Shown here piece after piece: positions 12,050-22,092 of a DNA stretch of 64,000 bases. The notes under the pieces are model-generated. The model did not search any database. It was not told the origin of the DNA and saw only the letters and a program-made list of their open reading frames with translations. Source of the DNA: Isoetes taiwanensis (Eukaryota; Streptophyta; Lycopodiopsida; Isoetales; Isoetaceae); the NCBI GenBank assembly GCA_021234155.1, contig JAJEKV010000163.1:186001-250000 (forward strand). Direction: 5' to 3'. Each line of letters starts with the position of its first letter. Positions within the stretch are counted from its first letter, which is position 1. Made by a program: the position numbers and the translations under genes.

Positions 12050-12413
12050 CTCGTAGATCTCAAAGAATAACAAACTCAAGGTTCTCTTCCAACTATCCTT
12101 AAAAACCTCTCATTTATTGGAAGATCAGATGGTTCGTAGATTCCTTTTCCATGTGCAAAGATCTTTATTGTGTCCGACATGCAAATTTATCTGATATCTC
12201 CATTGTAACATGCTTAACGGACCTGAACAATGCTTAACGGACTGAACTTGGAAATATGACAAGGCTCATATTTGTAAGCTCAATTTTCCAAAGTTGTAAG
12301 ATACCGAGATGCTTGGTTACTAACGGTTTTCTATCTTGGACAGGCAGTTGAATAACAATCACTTGACTAGGCAGATTCCTCCTGAGATTGGATTTGTATT
12401 TTATCTTCAGGGC
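12050..12413 (+). pseudogene. LRR receptor-type gene relic (three decayed LRR units)
   Basis: Three leucine-rich-repeat units can be read in one direction. At 12053-12130 a degenerate unit ends GSLPTILKNLSFI and holds one stop. At 12240-12277 the sequence reads TELGNMTRLIF. At 12345-12413 it reads QLNNNHLTRQIPPEIG then FVFYLQ, a near-consensus plant LRR (LxxNxLTGxIPxEIG). The third block is preceded by a splice-acceptor-like CTTGGACAG, and the second is followed by a GTAAGC donor. This fits the one-LRR-per-72-bp-exon structure of plant LRR receptor kinases. No kinase domain or signal peptide was found. It is a gene fragment or strongly decayed pseudogene. Confidence 0.55.
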
Positions 12414-14960
12414 ATGTAAACATGTTATAGAACTACCTTTTTCACTTTATGTGGTAATCATTCTTATTGTCTTGGCATTGTTATTTATTTTGAAACTATG
12501 CTAATTCAACAAAACTCTGAAACGTTGTGGTGATGAAGTAGTGCTGGTGTTGATAACCAAATAAACCCTGGGCATCGTGTCCAGGATTGGCGGCTCTTAA
12601 TTGTGACTAACTTATTTCAAAACAAACTACCAAATGCTCAATAGATGTGAGGTTAAGAACATCTACTATTTGTATGTATATCATGGCATAGCCAAGATGT
12701 GCCTTTTTTTTTTGTGCACATGCCATCTAGGGCATTGCTTTTGCTTTAAGCGAGGGGTTTGCACATTTTTTTGACCAAGTTGCTTGATAAGTTGATCTTG
12801 CAATTACCAATTCATCTCTACTTTTAAAAAATTGCATTTCCCCTTCCCATTATTGAAACTAGGTATATGCCTTTAAATGCGATATAATGGCAAGTTGGCT
12901 AAGTCCAACAATTTGAAATTCTCTAGACTAGCTTAATTTAGACTCAGAAATGTGAGTAACGTATCAGCAAAATTTGAGGTGGCACAAGATAAGACCGTTA
13001 TATTCTCTATTTTATGATCCCTAGACTTTTTTTTTTTTTTTTTGCCTAACAACTTTAACCTTCTAAATGGCTTTGACTTTGACTTTAAATAAAGGATAAA
13101 AGATTAGCCAACAATCGCAGATCTAGTGATATCAAGCCTCAATAAAATCTTAAAAGTCTTACCTTGCTAAAGCCTTCGTGTGCCTTTTGCCTTTTTTTTT
13201 TTTTTTTTCCTTTTTGGAGACCAACAACAAATCATACAAGAAAACCATAGATAGAATAAAAAATACTAAGACTCCAAAATCTCCAAAATAGCCTAAGGTT
13301 AATAATATTTGAACCAATAAATTTTTCCAACAAAGGAGCAAGATAATCTTCACTTAATAGTAAAGATGACAAGTGGATGAATTACTTAAGAAACAGTTAG
13401 GTTAAGCTAAAGGACAATATATGCACAATAAAGTAATCTGACTTGTCTCATAAGATTAACCAACCTCTGGCCAACTTGCCACTAGGTCTAAATCTCATGG
13501 ACAAAAAAAACAATTCTCATGAGAACTCTCATCATGCATCCAAACTGCCGGTTCAACAGAAAAAGAGAAGGAAACTACTGAGACGAAGAAGAAATGCCGA
13601 TTTGAGAAGCTAAAGAAAACTCCTACTATAAAAACCTAAACCAGATATCCAAAACTGCATGCAAAACATGCATGCATGCATGTTCTTCCTCATGAGAATC
13701 GCGATCCAACGGTGTGGGTCGATTAGCATTATAGTATGATTGAATGGCTAACCAAACATTAACTGACCAACACAACATGTGAGAGTTTCCAATGCAGCAC
13801 CCATACACCCATGGCCATACAAAGATTTAAACCCAACAATCCAAAATTATTTGTCTCAAGTATTGTCCCGAAAATCGATACAAAATACAAAATGGGAATG
13901 TACCAATATAGAAAGCACAGTACGGGATTTGTAGTATGTTAATCTATGCAATCAACTAATCCTATGAGTGGAACATGGTCTATTAGCAAATATGATAGCA
14001 CCATTGAAGAGTGAAAGATGCCCCCTATCTCTAGCATACAACTTAAGATAAGATAAGAAACATACTATTTGTGTTAGATTCTCCCACATCTTGACATCCA
14101 CAACTTGCATCCAACAATCTAGTCATCAACTGACCAATGTCCCCAAATTTAGAATTGAAGTGAAATGAATTAACTTATATTGTCCATGGGGATCAAAAGG
14201 TTTATGAGACCCAATAGAAGAAAGAGCACCATAAGCCCAGTACTATCTAGAGTTATAACACCCTCGCCCTGAAGGATTTTCAAGGGAAAATTTGTAGTAG
14301 TAAAAGTTCATTGATAAACGTACATTTGTACTTGTCAATTTGGTGATGCAGATATATTTGATCTCGCACGTCAAGAACCTCGCAAAAAATATAGAATGAT
14401 AATGCCAATGCTCTTGGCATCCGTAAGAGCATGTGTAATGGCGATTAGGTATAACCAAGCCAATATATTGTGCTCGAATACTCATACAATAGTAATGATG
14501 TTCAAATAGAAGCATAACAATGAAATAGTGACATTCTCATTTCCAAATAGATTTTGGCTTCAGATACAAAGATCTTACTAAAGTTCATGCATAAAAAAAA
14601 AAAAAAAAACCGGAATCATTGTTATCCAATTTTTTCAAAATCTCTCAAGTAACCAATTAACCATCAATATATTTTGCTTCCTAACCGATTAAAAGTGGCT
14701 ATTTTCTATTTCTGTGCAAGTTAATTAATCCCTAAAGAGCTCACATTCTTATCATAATCAAACCAATTCCTTTTGTCTCGGTGATCCAAATTAGTTGGTT
14801 TAATTGCAATAGTCACAATTAAATTGAAAGAATCAAGAAAATAACCTCAACTTTGCGTAATGCATTAGAATTCATGACAAGCTTAGTAAGTCCAACTCCT
14901 TTAGGCACTTCTATAAAGGTAATATGTAGACTATTGGTGTTGCATATAGTGTGCGACAAT
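12414..14960. other. Gene-poor AT-rich stretch
   Basis: No gene is supported. It contains T and A homopolymers (about 13028-13043, 13191-13208 and 14593-14609) and a CATG-repeat run at 13656-13682. Short ORFs lack domain features. Confidence 0.45.
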
Positions 14961-14975
14961 AAGTAATATTTAGCA
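14961..14975 (+). repeat. Left target-site duplication of L1
   Basis: AAGTAATATTTAGCA is repeated with one T/C change at 15838-15852. The pair brackets the poly(A)-tailed LINE, as expected for target-primed reverse transcription. Confidence 0.75.
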
Positions 14976-15837
14976 GAAGGTGAGATCGGGCTATTTGGCA
15001 GAAGGTGTCTTCAATTCTTCCTCCAGTAGCACAAGTGGATGACCCCCAACCTTGGGTAGTTCATGAGCGTGTCAAAGCAGATAAGTTGGTGAATTCCATG
15101 TACAAGGTCTTGCTTCCTGCAGACGTCTTGCCTCCTTCATCCAAGTGGCCTTTGGTCATTCCTAGGGATCGATAGAAATGGGTATGGGATAAACTACTCC
15201 ATCCCAAGGCATCCGCTTTTATGGTGGCAAGTCATTCATCGTTGTAATGCAGGGTTAATATTCGTGCACAAATTTCGTCCGCAGGTATCTACACTTTGTC
15301 CCTTGTGTGCAATGTGAGGGCTAGACAATTGAGCATTGCTTCTTCTCGTGGTAGACATGTCAGACATACTTGGTTGTGGCTTCAAGGCCTCTTTCGTTTC
15401 AATTTGAATACCCAACAGGTGTTATTATACAGTCTATCCAAGTAGTTGGGATAATTTGGCAAAAAGGGCATTTCATTTGGCTTCTGCATGGATCATTTGG
15501 TCCATTTGGAAAAGAAGGAATCTTCTCATATTCAAAGGTCTTGCTTGTTCGTGATGCACGATCCTTCTTAATGCCCAACAACGAATTGTCAAAGCATTCA
15601 GTGTGCTCATCAATTGCTAATGAGGTGAAGAGTCATATTTGGGAGCACTATCTTGATTCATACTTACTTATAAGTTTTTGCTTGTTCTTCATATTGTTTA
15701 GATGTTGTATTTGAGTGAGGTGGTTTTGCTCCGGTGGACATTCTTCCATCGAAAGTGTTTAGTCCCCATTATACTTTGTGACTTTCTCTGGATAATAAAG
15801 GCTCAAGTTCTTCAAAAATAAAAAAAAAAAAAAAAAA
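14976..15837 (+). mobile_element. 5'-truncated L1-type LINE with poly(A) tail
   Basis: Only the ORF2 C-terminus is left. At about 15175-15310 the translation gives LHPKASAFMWWQVIHRCNAG, then CPLCAM, the zinc-binding domain that follows RT in plant L1 elements (consensus PxKxxxFxWRxxHxxLPT…CPLC). At 15470-15530 it gives WIIWSIWKRRN and LLIFKG, the conserved C-terminal WxIWxxRN motif. A 3' UTR ends in a run of A residues (about 15818-15839). A 15-bp target duplication with one mismatch flanks it. It has stops and frameshifts and lacks EN and RT, so it is dead on arrival. Its poly(A) tail separates it from the microsatellite-tailed LINEs elsewhere in the window. Confidence 0.85.
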
Positions 15838-15852
15838 AAGTAATATCTAGCA
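15838..15852 (+). repeat. Right target-site duplication of L1
   Basis: AAGTAATATCTAGCA lies directly after the poly(A) tail and matches 14961-14975 at 14 of 15 positions. Confidence 0.75.
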
Positions 15853-16199
15853 CATGCCCCATTTTATGAAGTTGTTGTTTGGGAACCACAACTATGATAA
15901 TTGTCTAGGTAACATTGACAAAGAAATGTTCCAAAAAACTAGTCATATCTTCTAGTTCTTGACACATTAAAATGTTAGAAATAAGCGTAATTGACGAGTT
16001 TAATAAAACTTTATCAATTTTACTAAAACTAGTGAAAAGATTCTTCACATGCATAAATGTGTGGGTTTTTAGGTGTGACTTATATATCAAAGTTGACTTT
16101 GACTTTTCAAGTTGGCCTTTCCCTTCAAGGTCACTTTGACTTGCAGTGCAGCCATTAACATTTCGCGTTGACTTCCAATACACCTTAACTAGTGAAGGA

Positions 16200-16395
16200 G
16201 CCTGAACCTAAGGGAGTCTAAAGGAATATTGAGAGAATATAAAGAAGCTCAAATAATCTAAGGGAATCTTCCTAGAGGTTTGGGATAATCTAAGGGAAAG
16301 TTTGTAAAATCTCGAGAAATTCAAAAATTTGGAGGAATCTCAAGGAGTCTAAAAAAGTTTGAGTAATATAAAAGAATTGCAAAGGTCGATTTAAG
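16200..16395 (+). repeat. Degenerate AATCTAAGG-type array
   Basis: Repeated words AATCTAAGGGAAT, AGTCTAAAGGAAT and GGAATCTC at roughly 10-30 bp spacing belong to the same purine-rich family as 62080-62870 and, inverted, 44690-45345. It is non-coding. Confidence 0.5.
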
Positions 16396-16701
16396 GGCAT
16401 ATACAACATCTTTTCTTCTCATTACCCCATGGGAATGTCGTAAGACTACACAAGACTTGTGCATCTTCGTGCCACTAAGTTGGACATCAACTTCAATATG
16501 CCAGTCCTACTTTTGTATCGAATACTCATGGAATGGGCTGCCAATCAGCCATAAAGCCACCCTTTTCCATGTCATATAAAGGCAATGTCTCGACCAGCTA
16601 GATAGCACATACCACACTATCAGCAGAAGAGCAGATAGTAGAGACACCACTATTCAATTGGAGAAATTGACAAGAGCTTCTAACAGAGGGGGCATGATGA
16701 G

Positions 16702-16788
16702 TCATACTTAATCTAGTTCTTATAGGTTTGTCATACTTAATCTAATTCTTATAGGTTTGTCATAGTTAATCTTGTTCTTATAGGTACT
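16702..16788 (+). repeat. 29-bp tandem repeat, three copies
   Basis: Copies at 16702, 16731 and 16760 of a unit starting TCATACTTAATCTAGTTC and ending ATAGGT have only a few substitutions. Confidence 0.8.
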
Positions 16789-16987
16789 TCTAGTCCAAAT
16801 CTTTTTGCGCTCTATATAAAGTTTAATGTAGGTTACTATCTTATCCAAAAGTTCATAACTATGTACTATGTAAATTGGGAACATAAAATTGCTTGCCAAA
16901 ATGCAAGCCATTTACAAGTTCATAGAAAGAAGGCTCGTTGAGTCATTGCTAGTTTTGACCATAACCGTGATGTGATATGAGTAAGCA

Positions 16988-17058
16988 GGCATGGACTAAG
17001 ACAAATGTGATATAAATAAAACCGCATGGACTAAGACAAATGTGCTATAAATAAAACC
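16988..17058 (+). repeat. 36-bp tandem duplication
   Basis: GCATGGACTAAGACAAATGTG starts copies at 16988 and 17024; each ends in TATAAATAAAACC. They differ at one position. Confidence 0.8.
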
Positions 17059-17375
17059 AACCTGTCACACATTTTCTAGTGGTCATATCATATTACACAA
17101 ATATTGTGATGTCATATCACATGACATGAGGATTATTGACGTTTTAGATCTCTAGGAATGCAATGTTTTTGGTGTTAATGGGACTGTCATAAGCCTGGGA
17201 TAATTTGAATGCTTTTTTGCATACTGAACGTCATATTATTTTATGTAGTCAAATTTTGTACACTCTTTTGACTTTGACTATAACTAAACCCATCTAAATA
17301 GGATATTCAATATCCATTTCTGTTTAGAATAAAAGCCATCTGTAAGAATTCCATCGATCCGAGACATCGGATCGC

Positions 17376-17994
17376 CATTCTAGAATGGGACGAAAGCACG
17401 CGCTTTTGCATGCATGCATGCGCGATGCCCGATTCCGTTGGGAGTTCACTATTTTAGGCGTGTTTAGATCGACGCCTCATCGGGCGCTTCCTCTTCTCTC
17501 AAAGAAGCATCTATTTCTCTTTGAACCCACCCTCCCCCCTTCTTTGTTTTTGTTTTTATCACAAGTGGCACGCTAAGGTAATCAAATCTCCACTGGGAGG
17601 TTTGTTTTGTCTTGTTGTTTTTGTTGGTGATGTGCAGGCACAGGTTTTAGCGGCATCCGCTTTCTGGCTTCTCCATTCGTGGGTTTTGGGAGCGATTTTA
17701 TGCCTTTACGCTTGTTCAGCCCCGCTGGCCGGCTTATCACTAGGGTTTTCCCAAAACCCGAAAGGGCGGGTTTTTAATCCCGGTGATAAGCTTTCGCGCA
17801 GTAACTAGCCCAATCTCTATTAGCATTGTATTTTGTTGGGGTCCAAATGATATAATTGGATTTTCCCTTTATTTTTTTGTGGGTAGTTCGCATGTGTGCG
17901 ACTACCCATTATCCACCATTGTAGAAAATCTGCTGCGATGAATAAGAAGCAAGTCGGGCGGTTTGTTGGTTTCATGCGAGTCCCATTCTAGAAT
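17376..17994. mobile_element. Possible inverted-repeat element enclosing a LINE-like hairpin
   Basis: ATTCTAGAATGGGAC at about 17377-17391 and GTCCCATTCTAGAAT at 17980-17994 are inverted copies 0.6 kb apart, as for a MITE-sized element. No clear target duplication was seen. The internal sequence (CT-rich at 17500-17560) is non-coding. At 17717-17795 lies the GGGTTTT…GGGTTTTTAATCCC hairpin shared with the LINE 3' UTRs, so alternatively this is a LINE fragment and the inverted repeat is incidental. Confidence 0.3.
17732..17791 (+). repeat. Hairpin related to LINE 3' UTR structure
   Basis: GCTTATCAC (17732-17740) pairs perfectly with GTGATAAGC (17783-17791). The enclosed GGGTTTTCCCAAAACCC and GCGGGTTTTTAATCCCGG can form inner stems. 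The same order of elements occurs in the LINE 3' UTRs near 22690, 47200 and 41270, and at 49900. Confidence 0.6.
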
Positions 17995-17999
17995 AGAAT

Positions 18000-20100
18000 A
18001 TTAATTGCACACTTGTTACTCAAACATTATCAATGCTTGCATATTATGCCAAATGTCAATATCAGCTGTGTCATCAAATTGCTTTAGAACATACTTCAAG
18101 AATCATTCTTTGCTTCACTATGTTTCACATTTTCTACTAGAAATCACTAATGCCTTGAAGTGCACTTGCAATGTTTAACTGGTCGCCTAGCTATAAGATT
18201 TGTTCAAATGTCATTTATGTGGGGCCCAGTGCCTTCCCATTCATAGCTTTGGCCCACACATTTCAAAAGTTTATGTCCAATGAAAGACTGCCTAGTAGAT
18301 GTAAATGTAATCGACTAAAGTTTTGGTGGTATGTTCTCGGGGAGAGAAAGAATGGTATCATATACATTGAATCTTATGATCTAAGCTCCATGTGATTCCC
18401 AATTTTAGTGGTTTTTTTGTAGATATCCTAAACTCTAATGTATCGATACACAAAATGTAGGGTTGATTGTGAAATTTTGCATTAGGGTGCACAGAAGCGT
18501 CTCATTAGGATATAGATTTAAGAAGCCAACCATACAACATCCTTTTGAACTAATATGTATGTCCAACAATCAGGTGCCATGAATTCTGTGCATTGTAGAC
18601 TTTGAAGTGCTTTAAGGACAATAATTGGAAGAGTCACGCATTTGTAATGCATGCGAGTCCAAAACAAGATACAAGCTCGCATGGTTGATGATGACAAACC
18701 ATAAACCGCACTTAGAACCCGGCTCATCATGATTTTGCTAGCCTCTAGTTCTTTGATTCAAATATTCTTACAATTGATTTCTTGGCAAGCTCTCTCTAGA
18801 GATCGCCCTAAATCTTCCTTCTTCTTTCATATAAAGATAAGCATTGATTTGAGCAAGGATTACCCCCAAATGGGTTGGGTTCCCTTAAGAATGTTGTTAA
18901 GGATATTTGTGTCCTCCTTTGGGCACGCACACAGTACAAATATTGTGATTGTACTTATAATGCTTGTTTCATAACAAGTGCACGCCCTTGAATGAAGGAT
19001 ATCTTTATCACATATACATGTACAATAATGGATAGAAGGAGAAATATGTCATCAATAAATTTTAATGCGCTTATCGTGGTACCGAGGACAGTATATAAGT
19101 GTTCAAATAAAGTCTAGTGTCATGCCGGTTAGAATTGGAAAATTTGAATTGTAAAGAATTCTAGCTCATATCAATTGTTGAATGGAAAGTTGTGATTGCA
19201 AGAAAATCTAGCACATATACTAATTGTTAAGTCTACTGGCTATTTCTAGCAAATGTTGTGTCGAACAAAGACTGCATGCAACCCTTGTTTACGAATGTGG
19301 GCAAAAACCCAAAGGAAAGCATGGGAGAGGGGAGAAGATAAGGTCATCTTTTGGGATGAACTATTGAAACTCAAAATTGGAAATATTGAGATAGTTAAAA
19401 GGATATAACACTTTTTCTATTAAAGGTGAGATGTCAGCTACACTCCTTTGTTCTATTTTTGACATATAATAATTCCAACACAGAGTTGAGGACGACGTTC
19501 GCCCGAACCGCAAATCTCAAGAGGAGGGATAGAGGGACGCGTGATCGACCAATAGTGGATGATTAAATGCTTGGCCAGCGGCGCCCATGTCGAGGGATGC
19601 CAGAAAGGGAGTGCGTTAGGTGAGCGTGTACCCGGGAACCTCTCCCACGCCGCCACGTGTCAGGCCTCTGTACGGCGGAGATGCTCGCCAGGATCCGCCT
19701 GTGTGTCGGTCGCTGCTTGATTGTACGGCTCTGATTTGACAAGGTCAGTTGGTTTGAATGCGTCCAAGATCGATTATTCATCTCGTCATTGCTTACTACA
19801 GCTTCGTGCGGCCACTCACTCATCATCATGCCCTTATTCTAATAATCCGTGTGTTTGTGTTTTCCGAATGAAACGAACTTGCTTGTACGCTTTTGATCCC
19901 TTAATCTTACCTCGTGGGCGTAATCAATGGACATGTTTTTTTGTTCATATGTCAATCCGATCTGTCAATGCTATCAATATGTCAATATGACATAACGTAA
20001 AATTTGCTGCTTCTTTTTATTATTCTATCACAATAACTACTAAATATGCAAGGTGATGAAGCACGAACGTTCCCAAAGACTATCTAATGAGAGTAAGCTT
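18000..20100. other. Stretch without a supported gene
   Basis: I see no recognisable coding domain on either strand. The segment 19560-19690 is GC-richer than its surroundings and contains a G-box. Other short ORFs look random. Confidence 0.4.
19652..19662. promoter_or_regulatory. G-box/ABRE-like motif
   Basis: GCCACGTGTCA contains the palindromic CACGTG core (19654-19659) in the ABRE context preferred by plant bZIP factors. It lies in a local GC-rich island. No gene could be placed next to it, so any function is speculative. Confidence 0.2.
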
Positions 20101-20109
20101 GGGAACCCT

Positions 20110-20229
20110 GAAACATGATGCAAACTATTGTTATAGTAACCCTGGGCCAGAAACATGATGCAAACTATTGTTATAGTAACCCTGGGCCAGAAACATGATG
20201 CAAACTATTGTTATAGTAACCCTGGGCCA
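20110..20229 (+). repeat. 40-bp tandem repeat, three identical copies
   Basis: A unit starting GAAACATGATGCAAACTATT and ending CCCTGGGCCA occurs at 20110, 20150 and 20190 with no differences I can see, so the array expanded recently. Confidence 0.9.
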
Positions 20230-21070
20230 TTCTTTCACGCTTGAACATGAAAGAGTAAGAGACAAAGGAGATAAAATCATAATCTGATTTTATGAGTGAA
20301 CTTAGCAAGCACAAATTCTAGAGACCTATTCTCCTTAACGGACAATAAGAGTTCCTTTAAAAACATTATTGGACCTTCAATTAACCCCCTTGAAAACAAA
20401 AACCACAACCATTAGAATAAAATAGGAAACGTTCCAACCATTACTCGTTTAGCAAGTAACCCCCATATTTATCATGTGAAAATAGCTCCACCCACACCTT
20501 GCACATGTTTTTTTCCAAAAGCAAAAATTTCTTTTTGTAATGGATACACAAACATCACTATTAGATTGTGTCCATTTCCCAATGTGTTCCCACAAATAGC
20601 GAATGACAATACTTTCAAGGCTAGATGCATATAAACACTTACCTGCTAAATGCTACGTGTTGAGATGCAAAATAAAAAAATGCTTGTAAGGACACTAGCA
20701 TAAATGCAGTAACACCTCAAAGCCTAGTGAGAACATCTTAGTGATACTCTTGGTGGTAAAAAAAAGGGTTTGAACATCTATAAGAGTAATGTATGGTCAA
20801 TGTCCTTCCTCACAGTTTTCTAAAGAATATAAAAATTTCATTATCATTACCTTTTCTTGTACTTCCCTACAAAAAATACACCATAGTTTTTAAAAGGAAC
20901 AATTTTCTAACTATTGATAAAAAGAAAATTGCTAAATGAAACATCTATAGTTGCCACTTACTTTCTTGGATTGATGGGACTATGATTAATCTTCATGTTA
21001 TTGGGATATCCTTGGAGTACTCTTGGAATAACCCATTTAGATTCTTGTAAAGAGTTCAAATAAGAGTTGC
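20230..21070. other. Gene-poor AT-rich stretch
   Basis: No gene, RNA or element is supported here; nothing but AT-rich single-copy-looking DNA can be seen. Confidence 0.4.
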
Positions 21071-21169
21071 AATGTATTTTACCTTTGTATTGCCATCCGG
21101 TTCACTTCTACAGTTCTTTACCATGGCAACCATCTCAAGGGGACTAGTTTTTCAGTACAAGAGGACATT

Positions 21170-21474
21170 TCTCCTCTTCAATTGTGTAACCGTAAGGAGG
21201 AGCTCTGCAACGTTGGACAGCCCGCCTGCAAAAGAAATGGGCAGTGTACAGGGGAGCCATAACAATCATTCTAGATCAATGGTCTTCAAATCCTTGGACT
21301 GGCTATGTCTAAATAATTTAAGTAGCACAAAGTTACCATTAGCATTAGCACTATTTTTTTGTACTTTTTGGGCTTCGATGCCCCTTTTGTTGTTTGGATC
21401 CCATGGCAAATTTGGTCCCCGACCCGTGGATGTTAAAAATCTACCTACCTACCTACCTACCTATCTATCTATCT
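21170..21474 (+). mobile_element. LINE 3'-end fragment with (CTAC)n(CTAT)n tail
   Basis: The terminus CCCGTGGATGTTAAAAATC (about 21423-21441) is a diverged form of the family 3' end CTCCGTGGACGTTAAAA. It is followed at once by (CTAC)5 and (CTAT)3-4 at 21441-21474. Upstream sequence to about 21170 is probably the LINE 3' UTR, but its left border is not resolved. No coding remnant was identified. Confidence 0.55.
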
Positions 21475-21743
21475 AAATAGCAGCTTCTTTTGAGTATCTA
21501 TATTGGGCTAGGAAAAAAAAAACAAAAAAATGACATATATGAAAGCATATGATAGTATGAGATAAATATGAAGCTTTTACTAACAATGTTAACAAGTTAT
21601 TGTACTCTGCATGTGCATCTGTTTTACTCCATGATGAATCCTCTATTTTTAAAAATAAAAGATATATTAGCCAAGAATGCCACACTGACATCTCTTTCAA
21701 TCGATACTGATGCAAAAACATTTTCTCAACTATTTCTTCAAGC
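21441..21743 (+). repeat. Direct duplication, copy A
   Basis: About 300 bp, from the CTAC/CTAT microsatellite through AAATAGCAGCTTCTTTTGAG to TTTTCTCAACTATTTCTTCAA, match 25834-26134 closely. Copy A lacks about 16 bp (near 21544) that are present in copy B. It is non-coding. Confidence 0.85.
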
Positions 21744-21801
21744 TTAAAAAGATGATCTATTAGGTTTTAAAATAGACCTAATTGGGTTAGGGTCCCAAGA
21801 A

Positions 21802-21898
21802 TGGAAACCTCCCAAATTTTCTCTTATGGAAACCTCCCCAGCTTTCAGCCAAAGCCTTGGGAGGTTTCCAATCTTGCTAACCTCGGGAGATTTCCATA
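21802..21898. repeat. Palindromic GGAAACCTCCC / GGGAGGTTTCC minisatellite, left block
   Basis: GGAAACCTCCC units (21803 and about 21828) are followed by inverted units GGGAGGTTTCC (21859) and a degenerate GGGAGATTTCC (21885). Opposed units can fold into hairpins. The same unit is amplified at 25344-25803. Confidence 0.7.
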
Positions 21899-22092
21899 AA
21901 ATCCCAAAAATATATTAATTTTTCTTTTACGATGGCAGCTATTCATAATAACCCAAATTTAATGTCTGGCCATCGCTCAGAATATCTTTGGCGTTCATTT
22001 TTGCTCGTGGATATGGCGGTCAGTGGGGCGGCCATAAGGATGCGTTCTTAGAGGTATTCTAAGCTTGTGGGAATGCCTATTTTTTTAGTTAG

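Noticed and set aside
19453-19829. GC-rich island with G-box as promoter of a gene in 19.5-20 kb
   Set aside because: No coherent exon was found on either strand, so only the motif is listed at low confidence.
21072-21476. 134-codon plus-strand ORF as a membrane protein gene
   Set aside because: Its end runs through the LINE terminus and the CTAC/CTAT microsatellite (LPTYLPTYLSI), so it is an incidental frame.
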